Source: Pelagibacteraceae bacterium AG-430-P08
GTDB taxonomy: Bacteria; Pseudomonadota; Alphaproteobacteria; Pelagibacterales; Pelagibacteraceae
NCBI GenBank assembly: GCA_003212925.1
Contig: QCOL01000002.1
Location: 1-64,000, forward strand
Length of the DNA stretch: 64,000 nt
Direction of reading: 5' to 3'
Under the pieces are notes generated by a model. That model saw only the letters and a list, made by a program, of their open reading frames with translations, was not told where the DNA came from and made no database searches. Below, piece after piece: positions 1 to 11,223 of this stretch. Positions within the stretch are counted from its first letter, which is position 1. Every line of letters starts with the position of its first letter. The position numbers and the translations under genes were made by a program.

Positions 1-212
1 CAATCTGTTATTTTGATAAAATAATTTCAAGTGTCATAGGAAAAATTGAGGGTTATATTTCAAACGATATTAGGGGAAAAAATGGTTTTGGATATGATCC
101 AATCTTTATTCCAAAAAGAAGGAAACAAACTTTTGGTGAAATGAAGTTTTCTAATAAATGTAAAATCGACCATAGATCAATCGCATTTAAAAAAATTAAA
201 AGATTTCTGTAA
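1..212 (+). CDS. rdgB: Non-canonical purine NTP pyrophosphatase RdgB/HAM1, C-terminal fragment (5' truncated by window)
   Basis: Open frame from window start reading ...IEGYISNDIRGKNGFGYDPIFIPKRRKQTFGEMKFSNKCKIDHRSIAFKKIKRFL*; GFGYDPIF motif of HAM1 family. Confidence 0.85.
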   Translation, partial: ICYFDKIISSVIGKIEGYISNDIRGKNGFGYDPIFIPKRRKQTFGEMKFSNKCKIDHRSIAFKKIKRFL

Positions 213-1350
213 GTTTACCATTATTAATTTCATAAAAATTTAATTGGTGATTGATCTTATTATCTTTAATTTCAAAAACTCCTATTTTCCCTTTAAATGT
301 ATTTTGAGTTTTAAACGATTTGTTTATTTCTAAAGCCTCATTTTTAAGTGACAAATAATATATTAATCCAACTAAATCATAACTCAGTAATGATAGATAG
401 CTTGGCTTATAACTAAATTTTTTAAAAAATTTATTAGTAAACTCATCCAAATTTTTTTTGTTAATTGAAGGATAGTAAATTGGTTGTAAATTTTGTTCTT
501 TTAACAAACTTTCATCAAACCATTGGTTTAAAGTAATTATATATTTATTTTTTGGCGATACGTCGGTATACAGTAATGAAGTTATAACACTTTTTAAGCT
601 CTCATCAAAATCTGCAATTATAACTGAATCAAATTTCACATTTCCAAGAGTGTATTTTTTCTCAAGATTTTCTATAATTTTTTCCTTATTTGGATCATCA
701 GTATTTTCAACGCGTGATATTTCATCTAATAAGTTTTGTTTTCTTATTCCATAGTTTGTGATTTTTTCTATTTGTTTGGTTAGCTTTGTAGGATCAATAT
801 CATAATTGTATTGTTTAAAAATTTTTATTTTTGACTCTTTAATTCCCTTTTTGATCTCTAAGTCATAATTTAAATTAGGAATTAAAAAAATCGTTTTTTT
901 TATTTCACTTTTTTCTAAAAATTTTTTGATTGTATTTAGTTGTGATGATGAGTTAATGCCGCTGCTTATGATATTTTTATGAAGATCTAAAGTTTTATTC
1001 GTTAAAGATAAAAAAGTAACATTTTTTACCTCATCTAAAAATAATAAGTTTTTATGAAAAACCGGACCGATTACCAATGATATTCCCATTTTCTCAAATT
1101 CTAGAGCTGAACGTAAAGTCACATCGGGATCTGACCTGGTGTCTTTAGGATATATTTCTATGTTATTCTTTTTAATATCAATTAAGGCCATCCTGATGGA
1201 ATTTAGTATTTGTTTTCCTAAAGACGCATCTTCCCCTGATAGTGGAGCCAGCACTCCTATTTTAATTTTTATTTCTTCAGAATATGAGATGGATGTTTCA
1301 AATAACAAAACAAAAAATACAGAGAAAAGAATTTTAAAAAATTTATTCAT
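196..1350 (-). CDS. Periplasmic-binding-protein-fold protein, penicillin-binding-protein activator (LpoA/YraM)-like
   Basis: ORF with signal peptide and IKIGVLAPLSGEDASLGKQILNSIRMAL; divergent from rsmI as in many proteobacteria. Confidence 0.7.
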   Translation of the reverse strand: MNKFFKILFSVFFVLLFETSISYSEEIKIKIGVLAPLSGEDASLGKQILNSIRMALIDIKKNNIEIYPKDTRSDPDVTLRSALEFEKMGISLVIGPVFHKNLLFLDEVKNVTFLSLTNKTLDLHKNIISSGINSSSQLNTIKKFLEKSEIKKTIFLIPNLNYDLEIKKGIKESKIKIFKQYNYDIDPTKLTKQIEKITNYGIRKQNLLDEISRVENTDDPNKEKIIENLEKKYTLGNVKFDSVIIADFDESLKSVITSLLYTDVSPKNKYIITLNQWFDESLLKEQNLQPIYYPSINKKNLDEFTNKFFKKFSYKPSYLSLLSYDLVGLIYYLSLKNEALEINKSFKTQNTFKGKIGVFEIKDNKINHQLNFYEINNGKLTEIF

Positions 1351-1384
1351 TTAATGATTTATATAATTTTAGTATTGTATAATT

Positions 1385-2248
1385 ATGACTTTAAACCCTA
1401 AATTTCAAAATAAAGAAATTAAAAAAGGCCTATATATAATACCCACTCCAATCGGAAATTTAGGCGATATTACTTACCGAGCAATAGAAATTTTAAAAAA
1501 ATCTGATTTTATTCTATGTGAGGATACAAGAATTTCAAGAAAAGTGATGGAAAAATTTGAGGTAAAATCGAAATTATTATCCAATCACAAATTCAATGAG
1601 AAGAAAAATTTATCTTTAATTATAAATCATTTAAGAAATGATAAAATCATATCTCTAGTTTCTGATGCTGGCACTCCTGGAATATCAGATCCTGGAGCCA
1701 TCTTAGTAAGAGAATGTGTTAAGGAGAAAATAAATATTTTTCCATTACCAGGCCCTTCTGCAGTAAGTACTGCTGTATCAATTAGTGGCTTTTCTGAAAA
1801 ATATTTTTTTTATGGTTTTTTTCCGTCAAAATTAAAGGATATTAAAAATGACTTAAATTTACTTTCCCAATTGAACTCTAGCATTGTTTTTTTTATTTCA
1901 TCAAAAAAAATGAACAAAACCGTTCCATTTCTAAAAGAAAGTTTTTCAGATAGAGAAATTTTGATTTGTAGAGAAATGACAAAAATTTATGAGGAATATT
2001 TAAGATATAAAGTTGAAGATTTAAAAACATTAGATAAAAACTTAAGAGGTGAATTAACTCTTGTTATATCTGAAAAAAAAAGAATAAAAAAAAGTTCTCT
2101 TTTATTAAGTGAATCAGATAAGAATAATATAAGAAAAATGATTAAAAAATTAAGTATCAAAGAAATCGTAAATCTTATTTCTCAAAATAATGATGTTCCC
2201 AAAAAAAAAATTTATAATTTTTGTTTAAAGATAAAAAATGAAGTTTAA
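1385..2248 (+). CDS. rsmI: 16S rRNA (cytidine(1402)-2'-O)-methyltransferase
   Basis: GLYIIPTPIGNLGDITYRAIEILKKSDFILCEDTR and VSDAGTPGISDPGAILVRE motifs. Confidence 0.95.
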   Translation: MTLNPKFQNKEIKKGLYIIPTPIGNLGDITYRAIEILKKSDFILCEDTRISRKVMEKFEVKSKLLSNHKFNEKKNLSLIINHLRNDKIISLVSDAGTPGISDPGAILVRECVKEKINIFPLPGPSAVSTAVSISGFSEKYFFYGFFPSKLKDIKNDLNLLSQLNSSIVFFISSKKMNKTVPFLKESFSDREILICREMTKIYEEYLRYKVEDLKTLDKNLRGELTLVISEKKRIKKSSLLLSESDKNNIRKMIKKLSIKEIVNLISQNNDVPKKKIYNFCLKIKNEV

Positions 2249-2831
2249 AATTTTAACATTAATATTCATAACATTATTTTTATCAGGATGTGTTGGTGTT
2301 TCTTCAAAGGGGATTTTTGGTACAGGAGTATCGGTCGCTCTAGATCCCAGGTCTTTGGGTACGCAGATTGATGATTCTATAATGCAAAAAAATTTATCAG
2401 CAAGAATATTATTATTGGATAAAAAATATTTTTTATCTATAAAATCAAAAGTCTTGGATGGAAGAATATTCTTAACAGGTAAAGTTGATAACCCTGAGGA
2501 AAAACTTAAAATTACAAAATTGGCTTGGGAAACTGAAGGGGCCAGATCTGTAAGAAATGATATAAAGATTAAAGAGAAATTTAACTTTCAGCAATCTGCA
2601 AAAGATGTTTTAATTACTTCACAATTAAGAACTGCTTTAATTATTAATAAACAGATAAAGGCAACTAATTATCAAATCGATACATATAAAAAAAAAATTT
2701 ACATTTACGGTATAGCTTTAACGTCAGATGAAAAATCACTTGTTATAGAGGAAGCTAAAGAAATATTAGATGTAGAGGACATTGTAGCAAGTATTTTGAT
2801 TGTCGATGATTTAAGAATTCAAAAAAATTAA
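2238..2831 (+). CDS. BON-domain lipoprotein
   Basis: Lipobox LSGC; two BON-like repeats; overlaps rsmI stop. Confidence 0.8.
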   Translation: MKFKILTLIFITLFLSGCVGVSSKGIFGTGVSVALDPRSLGTQIDDSIMQKNLSARILLLDKKYFLSIKSKVLDGRIFLTGKVDNPEEKLKITKLAWETEGARSVRNDIKIKEKFNFQQSAKDVLITSQLRTALIINKQIKATNYQIDTYKKKIYIYGIALTSDEKSLVIEEAKEILDVEDIVASILIVDDLRIQKN

Positions 2832-5113
2832 TTTTTTTTATAATCAATTACATCTGAAGAATACGCTGCAATTGATGCTAGATTAATTATTTCTGAGGTA
2901 GAAGTTCTTAGAGGAGCAATCTCTATCGGAAGACCTAAGCCAATTAATAATGGTCCAATAACTTTTGCTCTACTCATTGATTTTATCATTTTATAAGAAA
3001 TAGCTGCACTATGTTGGCTAGGCATTATCAAAACATTCGAATTTCCTACAATTTCTGAAAAAGGATAAAGCTCTTTATATAACTCTTCTAATGCAACATC
3101 TGGCTGCATTTCTCCGTCAAATTTAAAATCAACTTTATCTTTTTTTAAAATTTCAACTGCATCGCTCAGCCTTTTTGTTCTGTCAGTAGCTGGTTCTCCA
3201 AAAGTGGAATGAGATAAGAAAGCAACTTTAGGATCAAATCCAAATAATCTAACTACTCTAGCTGCCGATTTCGCCATTTCTGCTAGCTGATTTGCATCAG
3301 GATATTCAATTACAGAGGTATCGCATATGAAAATTGTTTTTCCTCTATTCACTATTAAATTTAGGCCAAACATTATTTCCCCAGCTCTAGGATCTACAAC
3401 TTGAGTTATTTTTTCTAAAGATGAAGAATATCTTCTGGTATTTCCAGTTACCATCGCATCAGCATCCTTACATGCTACCATACAAGATGCCCAAATAACC
3501 CTATCATTTCTGATTAAACGATCACAATCTCGCTCAAGCATGCCTTTATTTCTTTGAAGTTTTCCAAAAAGATATTTTACATACTTTTCTCTTTTTTCAG
3601 CATCTTTTGAATTGGTAATTTCTATATCAAAATTTTCACTGTAACCTATCTTCTTTAATTGATTTTTAATTAGATCCTCTTTTCCAACTAATATTGGTGT
3701 TCCTAAATTAGAGTTTTTAAATGCTATTGCTGCTTTAAGCATGTTTTCATCCTCACCGTCTGCAAAAATTACTTTTTTTGGTTTTTTCTTAATATAGTTA
3801 TTTATACCTTGCATGATCGTAACCGTTGGATCTAATCTCTGTCTTAACTGATCTTTGTAATTATCAAAATCTTCTATATCTATTCTCGCAACACCAGAGT
3901 CTATTGCCGCTTTAGCTACTGCAGCAGGAATTACACTTATAAGTCTTGGATCAAATGTTGAGGGAATTATATAGTCTTTTCCATAATGTGGTCTCTCACC
4001 TCCCATTGCAGCAACAACTTCATCAGGAACTTCCTCTTTAGCTAGGTTTGCAATCGCGTGAGCAGCAGCAATTTTCATTTCCTCATTTATAGTTTTAGAT
4101 CTTACATCTAATGCGCCTCTAAATATATATGGAAAACCAATAAGATTATTCACTTGGTTTGGATAGTCTGATCTTCCAGTGGCTATAATTGCATCACCTC
4201 TTACCTCAGCAACTTCCTCAGGCTTAATCTCTGGATCAGGATTTGCGCATGCAAATATAATGGGTTCCTTAGCCATTTTCTTAACCATATCTTTTGTCAA
4301 AGCTCCTTTTGCTGATAAACCTAAAAATACGTCAGTATTACTGATCGCATCTGATAAGGTTCGATTTTTAGTTTCAATAGCATGAGCTGATTTCCACTGA
4401 TTCAAATTTTCTCTTCCAATATAGATTACCCCTGTTCTGTCAACCATTGTAATGTTTTTTTTTGGAACACCACTTTTCTTAAATAAATTAGCACAAGCCA
4501 TCGCTGATGCACCTGCGCCGTTGACAACAATTTTTACTTCATCAATTTTTTTTTTGGTAATATCCAGTGCGTTGATTAATGCAGCTGTAGTTATGATTGC
4601 CGTACCATGTTGATCGTCATGAAAGACAGGAATATCTAAAATTTCTTTAAGTTTTTCTTCGATAATAAAACAATCTGGAGCAGCAATATCCTCAAGATTA
4701 ATACCTCCAAAACTTGGAGCGAAATTTTTAACACTATTAATTATTTCATTGTGATCTTGTGAGTCAATTTCAAGATCAATCGAGTCAATATCGGCAAACC
4801 TTTTAAATAATACTGCTTTTCCTTCCATAACAGGTTTCGAGGCTAAAGCTCCTAAGTTACCCATACCTAAAATAGCAGAACCGTTACTAATTACTGCCAC
4901 AAGATTTCCCTTACTTGTATAATCAAATGCAGTTTCTGGATTTTCGCTTATGGCTTTTACTGGTGCTGCCACACCTGGTGAATAAGCTAATGCGAGATCT
5001 CTTTTTGTTGTCATATTTTTTGAGGATGAAATTTCGATCTTACCTGGTTTATTATGACGATGATAATCTAAAGCTTCTTTATCTGTATAATGATCAATTT
5101 TTGTTTTTTTCAT
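2828..5113 (-). CDS. maeB: NADP-dependent malic enzyme with C-terminal phosphotransacetylase-like domain
   Basis: 761 aa; [24 protein letters not shown]-terminal PTA-like domain. Confidence 0.93.
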   Translation of the reverse strand: MKKTKIDHYTDKEALDYHRHNKPGKIEISSSKNMTTKRDLALAYSPGVAAPVKAISENPETAFDYTSKGNLVAVISNGSAILGMGNLGALASKPVMEGKAVLFKRFADIDSIDLEIDSQDHNEIINSVKNFAPSFGGINLEDIAAPDCFIIEEKLKEILDIPVFHDDQHGTAIITTAALINALDITKKKIDEVKIVVNGAGASAMACANLFKKSGVPKKNITMVDRTGVIYIGRENLNQWKSAHAIETKNRTLSDAISNTDVFLGLSAKGALTKDMVKKMAKEPIIFACANPDPEIKPEEVAEVRGDAIIATGRSDYPNQVNNLIGFPYIFRGALDVRSKTINEEMKIAAAHAIANLAKEEVPDEVVAAMGGERPHYGKDYIIPSTFDPRLISVIPAAVAKAAIDSGVARIDIEDFDNYKDQLRQRLDPTVTIMQGINNYIKKKPKKVIFADGEDENMLKAAIAFKNSNLGTPILVGKEDLIKNQLKKIGYSENFDIEITNSKDAEKREKYVKYLFGKLQRNKGMLERDCDRLIRNDRVIWASCMVACKDADAMVTGNTRRYSSSLEKITQVVDPRAGEIMFGLNLIVNRGKTIFICDTSVIEYPDANQLAEMAKSAARVVRLFGFDPKVAFLSHSTFGEPATDRTKRLSDAVEILKKDKVDFKFDGEMQPDVALEELYKELYPFSEIVGNSNVLIMPSQHSAAISYKMIKSMSRAKVIGPLLIGLGLPIEIAPLRTSTSEIINLASIAAYSSDVIDYKKN

Positions 5114-5163
5114 TTCGCTTAATTAGGTGTACAAATGAGGTAAATTTAAGACTAATATGATTT

Positions 5164-6693
5164 ATGAATTTAGTTAAGTCAACAGGGACTTTTGGTTTCT
5201 ATACTATTATTAGCAGATTACTTGGATATTTGAGAGATGTTTTGATAGCAATTTTTCTTGGAACAAGTTTTTTAGCTGATGCTTTTTTTGTAGCATTTAG
5301 AATACCTAACACATTCAGAAGACTTTTCGCTGAGGGAACTTTTAATTCAGCCTTTGTTCCCAGCTATACCTCTGAATTAGTTAAAGATAAAGTTAGATCA
5401 AATAAATTTGCTAATGACGTTTTTAATTTATTATTTTTAGCTTTATTTTTTTTAGTTCTCATCATTGAAATTTTCATGCCAATTTTTGTGGGATTGATAG
5501 CACCAGGTTTTATTGAAGACACTAAAAAATTTGAATTAGCAACTATTTTAACAAGAATTACTTTCCCCTTCTTATTGTTTGTAAGTCTATCTTCTTTTTT
5601 TGGTGCAATTTTAAACTCACATAACAAATTTGCAGCTGCATCCGCAGCACCTATAGTTTTAAATATAGTTTTAATTATTATTTTATTTTTTGGAAAATAT
5701 TTAGGAGATAAATTAATTTACTATCTTGCATACGGAATATCTTTTGCGGGTTTATTGCAATTATTTTTTTTATATAGATTTGTAAAAAAATATTACATAA
5801 TAAAATTTGAGTTCAAATTCAAAATTAACAATAAAGTAAAATTTTTTTTTAAAAAGTTATTACCAAGTATTTTTTCCTCAGGAGTTACCCAAATAAATAT
5901 TTTAGTTGGAACAATTATAGCTTCTTTCCAGGCAGGTGCTGTATCATACCTGTATTATGCAGATAGAATATACCAAATTAATTTGGCAATAGCTGGAATA
6001 GCTATTGGTGTTGTTGTCTTGCCTCAGCTCTCAAAACATGTTCACCAAAGAAAAAAGAGGAAAATATTATTAATTCAAAATAAAGCATTAGAATTAAGTA
6101 TGTTTTTAAGTATACCTGCCTCAGTAGCACTAGTTATAGGATCTGAACAAATTATTTCGGCTCTATTTGGGTATGGTTCTTTTAAGGAAAACTCAGTTTT
6201 TAATTCCTCGAATGCTCTTTACTATTTTGGTTTAGGTCTCCCAGCATTTGCATTAATAAAAGTTTTTTCAACATTTTTTTTTGCAAATCATGATACTAAA
6301 ACTCCATTTTATATTTCGTTAGTTTCTGTTTTGCTAAATATTTTGATAAGTGTTTACTTTTTTAAGGATATTGGTTTTATAATTATTCCTATAGCAACGA
6401 CAATATCTTCATGGTTTAATTCCTTAATATTATTTATTTATTTGAAAAATAATAATTTATTTGAATTCAATAAATTTTTTTTTAAACAATTTGTTAAGAT
6501 AATTTTTGCATCAATTATGATGGGTATTTTCTTTCAATATCTAATCTTAATATTTGAAAATCAATTAAGTTATGCCTATTTTTTCAAGTCTGCTTATTTA
6601 TTGTTATGTGTTTTATTTGCAGTAATTTTTTATTTTGCACTGTCATATTTTATCAAAGCTTTTAATTATCAAGATATTAAATTAAAGTATTAG
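5164..6693 (+). CDS. murJ: Lipid II flippase MurJ/MviN
   Basis: RLLGYLRDVLIAIFLGTSFLADAFFVAFRIPNTFRRLFAEGTFNSAFVP. Confidence 0.95.
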   Translation: MNLVKSTGTFGFYTIISRLLGYLRDVLIAIFLGTSFLADAFFVAFRIPNTFRRLFAEGTFNSAFVPSYTSELVKDKVRSNKFANDVFNLLFLALFFLVLIIEIFMPIFVGLIAPGFIEDTKKFELATILTRITFPFLLFVSLSSFFGAILNSHNKFAAASAAPIVLNIVLIIILFFGKYLGDKLIYYLAYGISFAGLLQLFFLYRFVKKYYIIKFEFKFKINNKVKFFFKKLLPSIFSSGVTQINILVGTIIASFQAGAVSYLYYADRIYQINLAIAGIAIGVVVLPQLSKHVHQRKKRKILLIQNKALELSMFLSIPASVALVIGSEQIISALFGYGSFKENSVFNSSNALYYFGLGLPAFALIKVFSTFFFANHDTKTPFYISLVSVLLNILISVYFFKDIGFIIIPIATTISSWFNSLILFIYLKNNNLFEFNKFFFKQFVKIIFASIMMGIFFQYLILIFENQLSYAYFFKSAYLLLCVLFAVIFYFALSYFIKAFNYQDIKLKY

Positions 6694-6696
6694 AAT

Positions 6697-7698
6697 ATGA
6701 AAAAAAAAATTTTCTCCGGTGTACAACCTACTGGAAATCTTCATTTAGGAAATTATTTAGGAGCCATAAAAAATTTTGTTGATTTAAGCAATGATACTCA
6801 AAATGAGTGTATTTTTTGTGTAGTTGACCTTCATGCAATAACTGTTAGCCAAAATCCAAAAGATCTAAAATCAAATATACATGAGACAGTCGCCACATTT
6901 GTTGCAAGTGGAATAGATCCTAAAAAAAGTATAATTTTTAATCAGTCTCAGGTTAGCGCTCACTCAGAAGCAGCGTGGATTTTAAGCTGTATTGCGAGAA
7001 TGGGATGGTTAAATAGGATGACTCAATTTAAGGAAAAAGCTGGGAAAGATAAAGAGAAAGCAAGTATCGGTCTTTATTCATATCCCGTTTTAATGGCAGC
7101 TGACATATTATTATATGACTCAACTCATGTGCCCGTTGGAGATGATCAAAAACAACATTTAGAGCTATGTCGTGATATAGCTCAGAAATTTAACAATGAC
7201 TACAACATCGAAAATTTTTTTATAGTTCCCGAACCTTTGATTAAAAAGGAATTTTCTAGAATTATGAGCCTTAAAGATGGTCTCAAAAAGATGAGTAAAT
7301 CTGAGGTATCAGACCTGAGCAGAATAAATTTAACTGATGATAAAGATCTAATAATAAGTAAAATTAAAAAAGCAAAAACTGATACTCTACCTTTACCTTC
7401 TAAAATTGAAGAATTAGAAAAAAGACCTGAGGCTAAAAATCTAATCGGTATTTATTCAAGTTTGATGAATAACACACTTCAAGAAACGGTTGATGAATTT
7501 GCTGGGAAAAATTTTTCAGAATTTAAAGAAAAATTATCAGATTTAGTTGTTAACGAAATCAATCCAATCTCATTAAAAATTAAAGAGTTATTAGATGACA
7601 AAGTTTTTTTGGAAAAAATACTTAAAGACGGATACGAGAAAGCCAATGAAATTGCCTCAAAAAAAATTAAAAAAATTCATGAAATTGTAGGTTTTTGA
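6697..7698 (+). CDS. trpS: Tryptophanyl-tRNA synthetase
   Basis: [18 protein letters not shown] and KMSKS motifs. Confidence 0.97.
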   Translation: MKKKIFSGVQPTGNLHLGNYLGAIKNFVDLSNDTQNECIFCVVDLHAITVSQNPKDLKSNIHETVATFVASGIDPKKSIIFNQSQVSAHSEAAWILSCIARMGWLNRMTQFKEKAGKDKEKASIGLYSYPVLMAADILLYDSTHVPVGDDQKQHLELCRDIAQKFNNDYNIENFFIVPEPLIKKEFSRIMSLKDGLKKMSKSEVSDLSRINLTDDKDLIISKIKKAKTDTLPLPSKIEELEKRPEAKNLIGIYSSLMNNTLQETVDEFAGKNFSEFKEKLSDLVVNEINPISLKIKELLDDKVFLEKILKDGYEKANEIASKKIKKIHEIVGF

Positions 7699-7752
7699 GT
7701 ATATTTTCATAAAGCAGTACCATTTTTTTTAATATTGCTTATATATAATTTT

Positions 7753-8292
7753 ATGTTCGTTCAGACTGAGATAACACCAAATCCTAATTCGCTAAAATTC
7801 ATACCAGGCAAGGTTGTTTCTAGCGCGGGATCATTTGAAGTAACTAAAAATGACAACGTAAATAATGAGTTAATTAAAAATATTCTTTCAGTGAATGGTG
7901 TTGAAGGTATTTTTTTAAGTAAAGATTTTATTTCAGTCAATAAACACAATGAAAATTCTTGGGATGATATAAAGCATATTGTAATCTCACATATAAATGA
8001 ATTTTATGCGTCAGGAAAAGAATTTGTCATTAATAAACATTTAAATGAACAAAATGAAAACTTTGATGAAATTGAGAAACGAATAATACAGTTGCTTGAG
8101 GAGAAAATTCGTCCAGCAATAGCCAGAGATGGAGGAGATATTAAATTTAAAGAGTTTAAAGATGGGGTAGTTAAAGTTCAACTACAAGGTAGCTGCTCCG
8201 GCTGTCCTAGTTCTACAATGACTTTAAAACAAGGTGTTCAAAATCTTTTATGTCATTATTTACCAGAGGTAAAAAAAGTTGAGGCTATTTAA
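7753..8292 (+). CDS. NifU-like Fe-S scaffold (NfuA type)
   Basis: MFVQTEITPNPNSLKFIPG N-terminal domain and C-terminal CSGCPSS motif; likely start at 7753, not 7735. Confidence 0.92.
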   Translation: MFVQTEITPNPNSLKFIPGKVVSSAGSFEVTKNDNVNNELIKNILSVNGVEGIFLSKDFISVNKHNENSWDDIKHIVISHINEFYASGKEFVINKHLNEQNENFDEIEKRIIQLLEEKIRPAIARDGGDIKFKEFKDGVVKVQLQGSCSGCPSSTMTLKQGVQNLLCHYLPEVKKVEAI

Positions 8293-8295
8293 CAG

Positions 8296-9378
8296 ATGCG
8301 AAAAATCTTTAAAAAAAATAAAATTAAAACTTTAAAAATTTTCGACGATAATGGTTTAAGTTCACTTCCAAGAATTATCTTGAGTAGTGTTCTTGTCATA
8401 TTATTTTTTTATTCATTACCAATTGTTATTAACTTTACTAACAACAAGATTGAAAGCTCAGCAGGAGTACAAAATAATTCAAAAGCAATACTTGCATACA
8501 CTCTTAATAAAAAATCCTCAAATTCATCAAATTCTCAATCACCCAATGAGGAGGATTTATTAATTGATATTTATAGTTTAAATGACCAGGAGACAGATAC
8601 TGTAAGATTAGACGCTTCAACGATAAAACAGCTTTTTGAAGATACTGATTATAAACTTGATGATGTAAGAAAAAAAAAGTTAGTGAAACCGATAGCTTTA
8701 ACTTTGCTTCCTGCAGAAATAAAAATGATAGAGAGTGTAAAAAAGAGAAAAGAATTTTTTATACAAATAGTATTGCCATTAATTTTAGAGGAAAATAAAA
8801 ATATTAAATTAGATAGAAAAAGATTATTTAGTATAATCAATAAAAGCAATAATTCGAGCTCAGAAAAAAAATGGCTAGAAAAAAAATATAAACAATACGG
8901 TATACCCTCAAGAGATTTATCAATACTCAAAAGAAGAATGGACATAGTTCCAGTTTCATTAGCGCTTGCTCAAGCTGCTAAGGAAACAGGATGGGGAACG
9001 TCAAGATTTGCACAACAAGGAAATGCATTATTCGGACAGTGGACTTGGTCAGGTGAGGGATTAAAACCAAAAGACGCTGAAAAGAATGAAGGTCACAAGG
9101 TAATGAAGTTTAATGTTTTGCAAGCTTCAGTGAGAGCTTACCAAAGAAATATAAATACACATTCAAGTTATGAAGAATTTAGATTAGCAAGAGCAAAATT
9201 AAGAGATCTGGGTGAACCATTAGACAGTATGATTTTGTCAAACTATTTAGATAAATATGCTGAAACAGGAAATGAGTATGTAAAGGTTTTGCAAAAGATT
9301 ATACAGCAAAATAATTTAAAAGATTTTGATGATGCAAAACTATTACCTTCAAGTATTGAACTAGAAAGTTTAATTTAA
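8296..9378 (+). CDS. Bax-like glucosaminidase-domain protein
   Basis: SLALAQAAKETGWGTSRFAQQGNALFGQWTW, typical of Bax/FlgJ-like glucosaminidases; N-terminal TM. Confidence 0.8.
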   Translation: MRKIFKKNKIKTLKIFDDNGLSSLPRIILSSVLVILFFYSLPIVINFTNNKIESSAGVQNNSKAILAYTLNKKSSNSSNSQSPNEEDLLIDIYSLNDQETDTVRLDASTIKQLFEDTDYKLDDVRKKKLVKPIALTLLPAEIKMIESVKKRKEFFIQIVLPLILEENKNIKLDRKRLFSIINKSNNSSSEKKWLEKKYKQYGIPSRDLSILKRRMDIVPVSLALAQAAKETGWGTSRFAQQGNALFGQWTWSGEGLKPKDAEKNEGHKVMKFNVLQASVRAYQRNINTHSSYEEFRLARAKLRDLGEPLDSMILSNYLDKYAETGNEYVKVLQKIIQQNNLKDFDDAKLLPSSIELESLI

Positions 9379-9384
9379 AAGTAA

Positions 9385-10440
9385 TTATCTAATAATAAAT
9401 TGTGTTCCAAACCATCTCCATTTACCATTGTCGTTTACAGAACAATTAATTCGTCCTCTTCTAGGTAAAAATGATTCTCTAAATTCTATTGTGAGTTCTT
9501 TTTCTACAAGTTTAATATTTGATTTCATCCATTTATCTCCCTCGTTGGAATAGCAGTTAATATTTTCAATATTTTTTTGATCATCAAAAAATGTTACTTT
9601 AAATTTTGGTGGATTATTTTCTTTTGATAATTTTTTTTCTTCAGGTTCTAATTTTTTATATTCAAGGGGATAATAGCTTATTATTGATTTAAATCTTTTA
9701 ATTTCTCCATATTTTTCATTAATTGGAAATCTTGGTAGTTCAAATTTATTTTTATTTATATCGATAATTCCAGAATGTTGTCCAAATGCAATTTTAAAAT
9801 TTTGAGATATATAATCTTTCATAAACCCTGAATATTCTCCAAATGGGTAAGAAAATAAAGTTGGTATATAACCTAGTTTTTCTTTAAAAATTAGATTTGA
9901 TGTTTTTATGTCATTTAAAAAAACTTCCTCTGATTTATCAATTAAATAATCATGAGAGTGTGAGTGATGCCCAATAACCCCAAATTCACTACTTTCGATC
10001 TCTTTAATTTGATCCCAGTTCATATATCCATTGTTGCCAACAGGTTCGGTGGATACAAATAATATAAATGGAATTTGATTTTTTTTTAGGTAAGGCCAGG
10101 CATTCTCATAAAAGGATTGAAATGCATCATCAACAGTAAGTAGTATCTTTTTTTCTTTTTTTGGAATATCAAAATTATCTACAAAATCTTTTGGATGATA
10201 AAAAGTTAAGTTAGCATCTAAAATAAGATCAACATGTTCCTTAAAAATATCCATCGATATATTTGTTGATGGGTATTTAAATTCATCAAATCGATGGTAC
10301 ATAATAGATAGTACACCTTCATCATTGGAAAAATACCTAACATTATTTTCTTGTGCGTTTGAGTTAAAAGTCAATATAATTAAAAAAATGAGAAAATTAA
10401 TTATAGATGCTGTAAAGAATAATATTTTTTTTATGATCAT
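9385..10440 (-). CDS. Polysaccharide deacetylase family protein (secreted)
   Basis: Signal peptide; LSIMYHRFDE, ILLTVDDAFQSFYENAWPYLKK, IGHHSHSH motifs. Confidence 0.88.
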   Translation of the reverse strand: MIIKKILFFTASIINFLIFLIILTFNSNAQENNVRYFSNDEGVLSIMYHRFDEFKYPSTNISMDIFKEHVDLILDANLTFYHPKDFVDNFDIPKKEKKILLTVDDAFQSFYENAWPYLKKNQIPFILFVSTEPVGNNGYMNWDQIKEIESSEFGVIGHHSHSHDYLIDKSEEVFLNDIKTSNLIFKEKLGYIPTLFSYPFGEYSGFMKDYISQNFKIAFGQHSGIIDINKNKFELPRFPINEKYGEIKRFKSIISYYPLEYKKLEPEEKKLSKENNPPKFKVTFFDDQKNIENINCYSNEGDKWMKSNIKLVEKELTIEFRESFLPRRGRINCSVNDNGKWRWFGTQFIIR

Positions 10441-10774
10441 TAATAATAATAATACTTATAGTGTTACTCATGAAAATAGCAAAAATAATTATGAGAAACT
10501 GATTGTTTTACTTACTGATTTTTTAAAAAATAATAATTTAGAGATTAGTGATATCGGATCAATTTATATAAATAGAGGCCCAGGTAGTTTTGCAGGTATT
10601 CGAAATTCTTTATCAACAATTAAAGCAATTCATATGATTAAAAAAATTGATTATTATTGCTTTAGTTTTAAGGACTTTGAGAATGAAATTGATGTTAAAT
10701 ATGAGAATATACCGCATCTTTGCAGTAAATTTAACCTCAAAAAAAATTTGATTAAACCTTATTATATAAGTTAA
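10388..10774 (+). CDS. tsaB: tRNA threonylcarbamoyladenosine biosynthesis protein TsaB (short form)
   Basis: MRKLIIDAVKNN... and IYINRGPGSFAGIRNSLSTIKA; start placed at 10388. Confidence 0.8.
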   Translation: MRKLIIDAVKNNIFFMIINNNNTYSVTHENSKNNYEKLIVLLTDFLKNNNLEISDIGSIYINRGPGSFAGIRNSLSTIKAIHMIKKIDYYCFSFKDFENEIDVKYENIPHLCSKFNLKKNLIKPYYIS

Positions 10775-10782
10775 AATTAGTT

Positions 10783-11223
10783 ATGTCAGATACAGTAGAC
10801 ACAATTGAACAAAAGTGTTTAGCTAAAGGTGTTAAACTTACTGAACAAAGAAGAATTATTGCAAAAATAATTTCGGAGTCAAAGTCTGAGTATGGAGAAT
10901 CTGATCACCCAGATGTAGATGAGCTTTATAACCGTGTTTCGAAAGTTGATCCAAAAATTAGTATCGCTACAGTTTATAGGACAGTGAAATTATTCGAAGA
11001 AGCAGGGATTTTAACGAAACACGATTTTAAAGGTGGAAAGGCAAGATATGAGGCAATGATCGAAAGCCATCATGATCATTTGATAGATATTAAAACAGGC
11101 GAGATCATAGAATTTGTGGATGATGAGATAGAAAAACTTCAAAAAAAAGTTGCAGAAAAATACGGTTACAAATTAGTAGATCATAAATTAGAATTATATG
11201 GGGTTAAAAAAAAGCCTCAATAA
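10783..11223 (+). CDS. fur: Fur-family transcriptional regulator
   Basis: Fur winged helix ISIATVYRTVKLFEEAGIL and SHHDHLI metal site. Confidence 0.9.
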   Translation: MSDTVDTIEQKCLAKGVKLTEQRRIIAKIISESKSEYGESDHPDVDELYNRVSKVDPKISIATVYRTVKLFEEAGILTKHDFKGGKARYEAMIESHHDHLIDIKTGEIIEFVDDEIEKLQKKVAEKYGYKLVDHKLELYGVKKKPQ

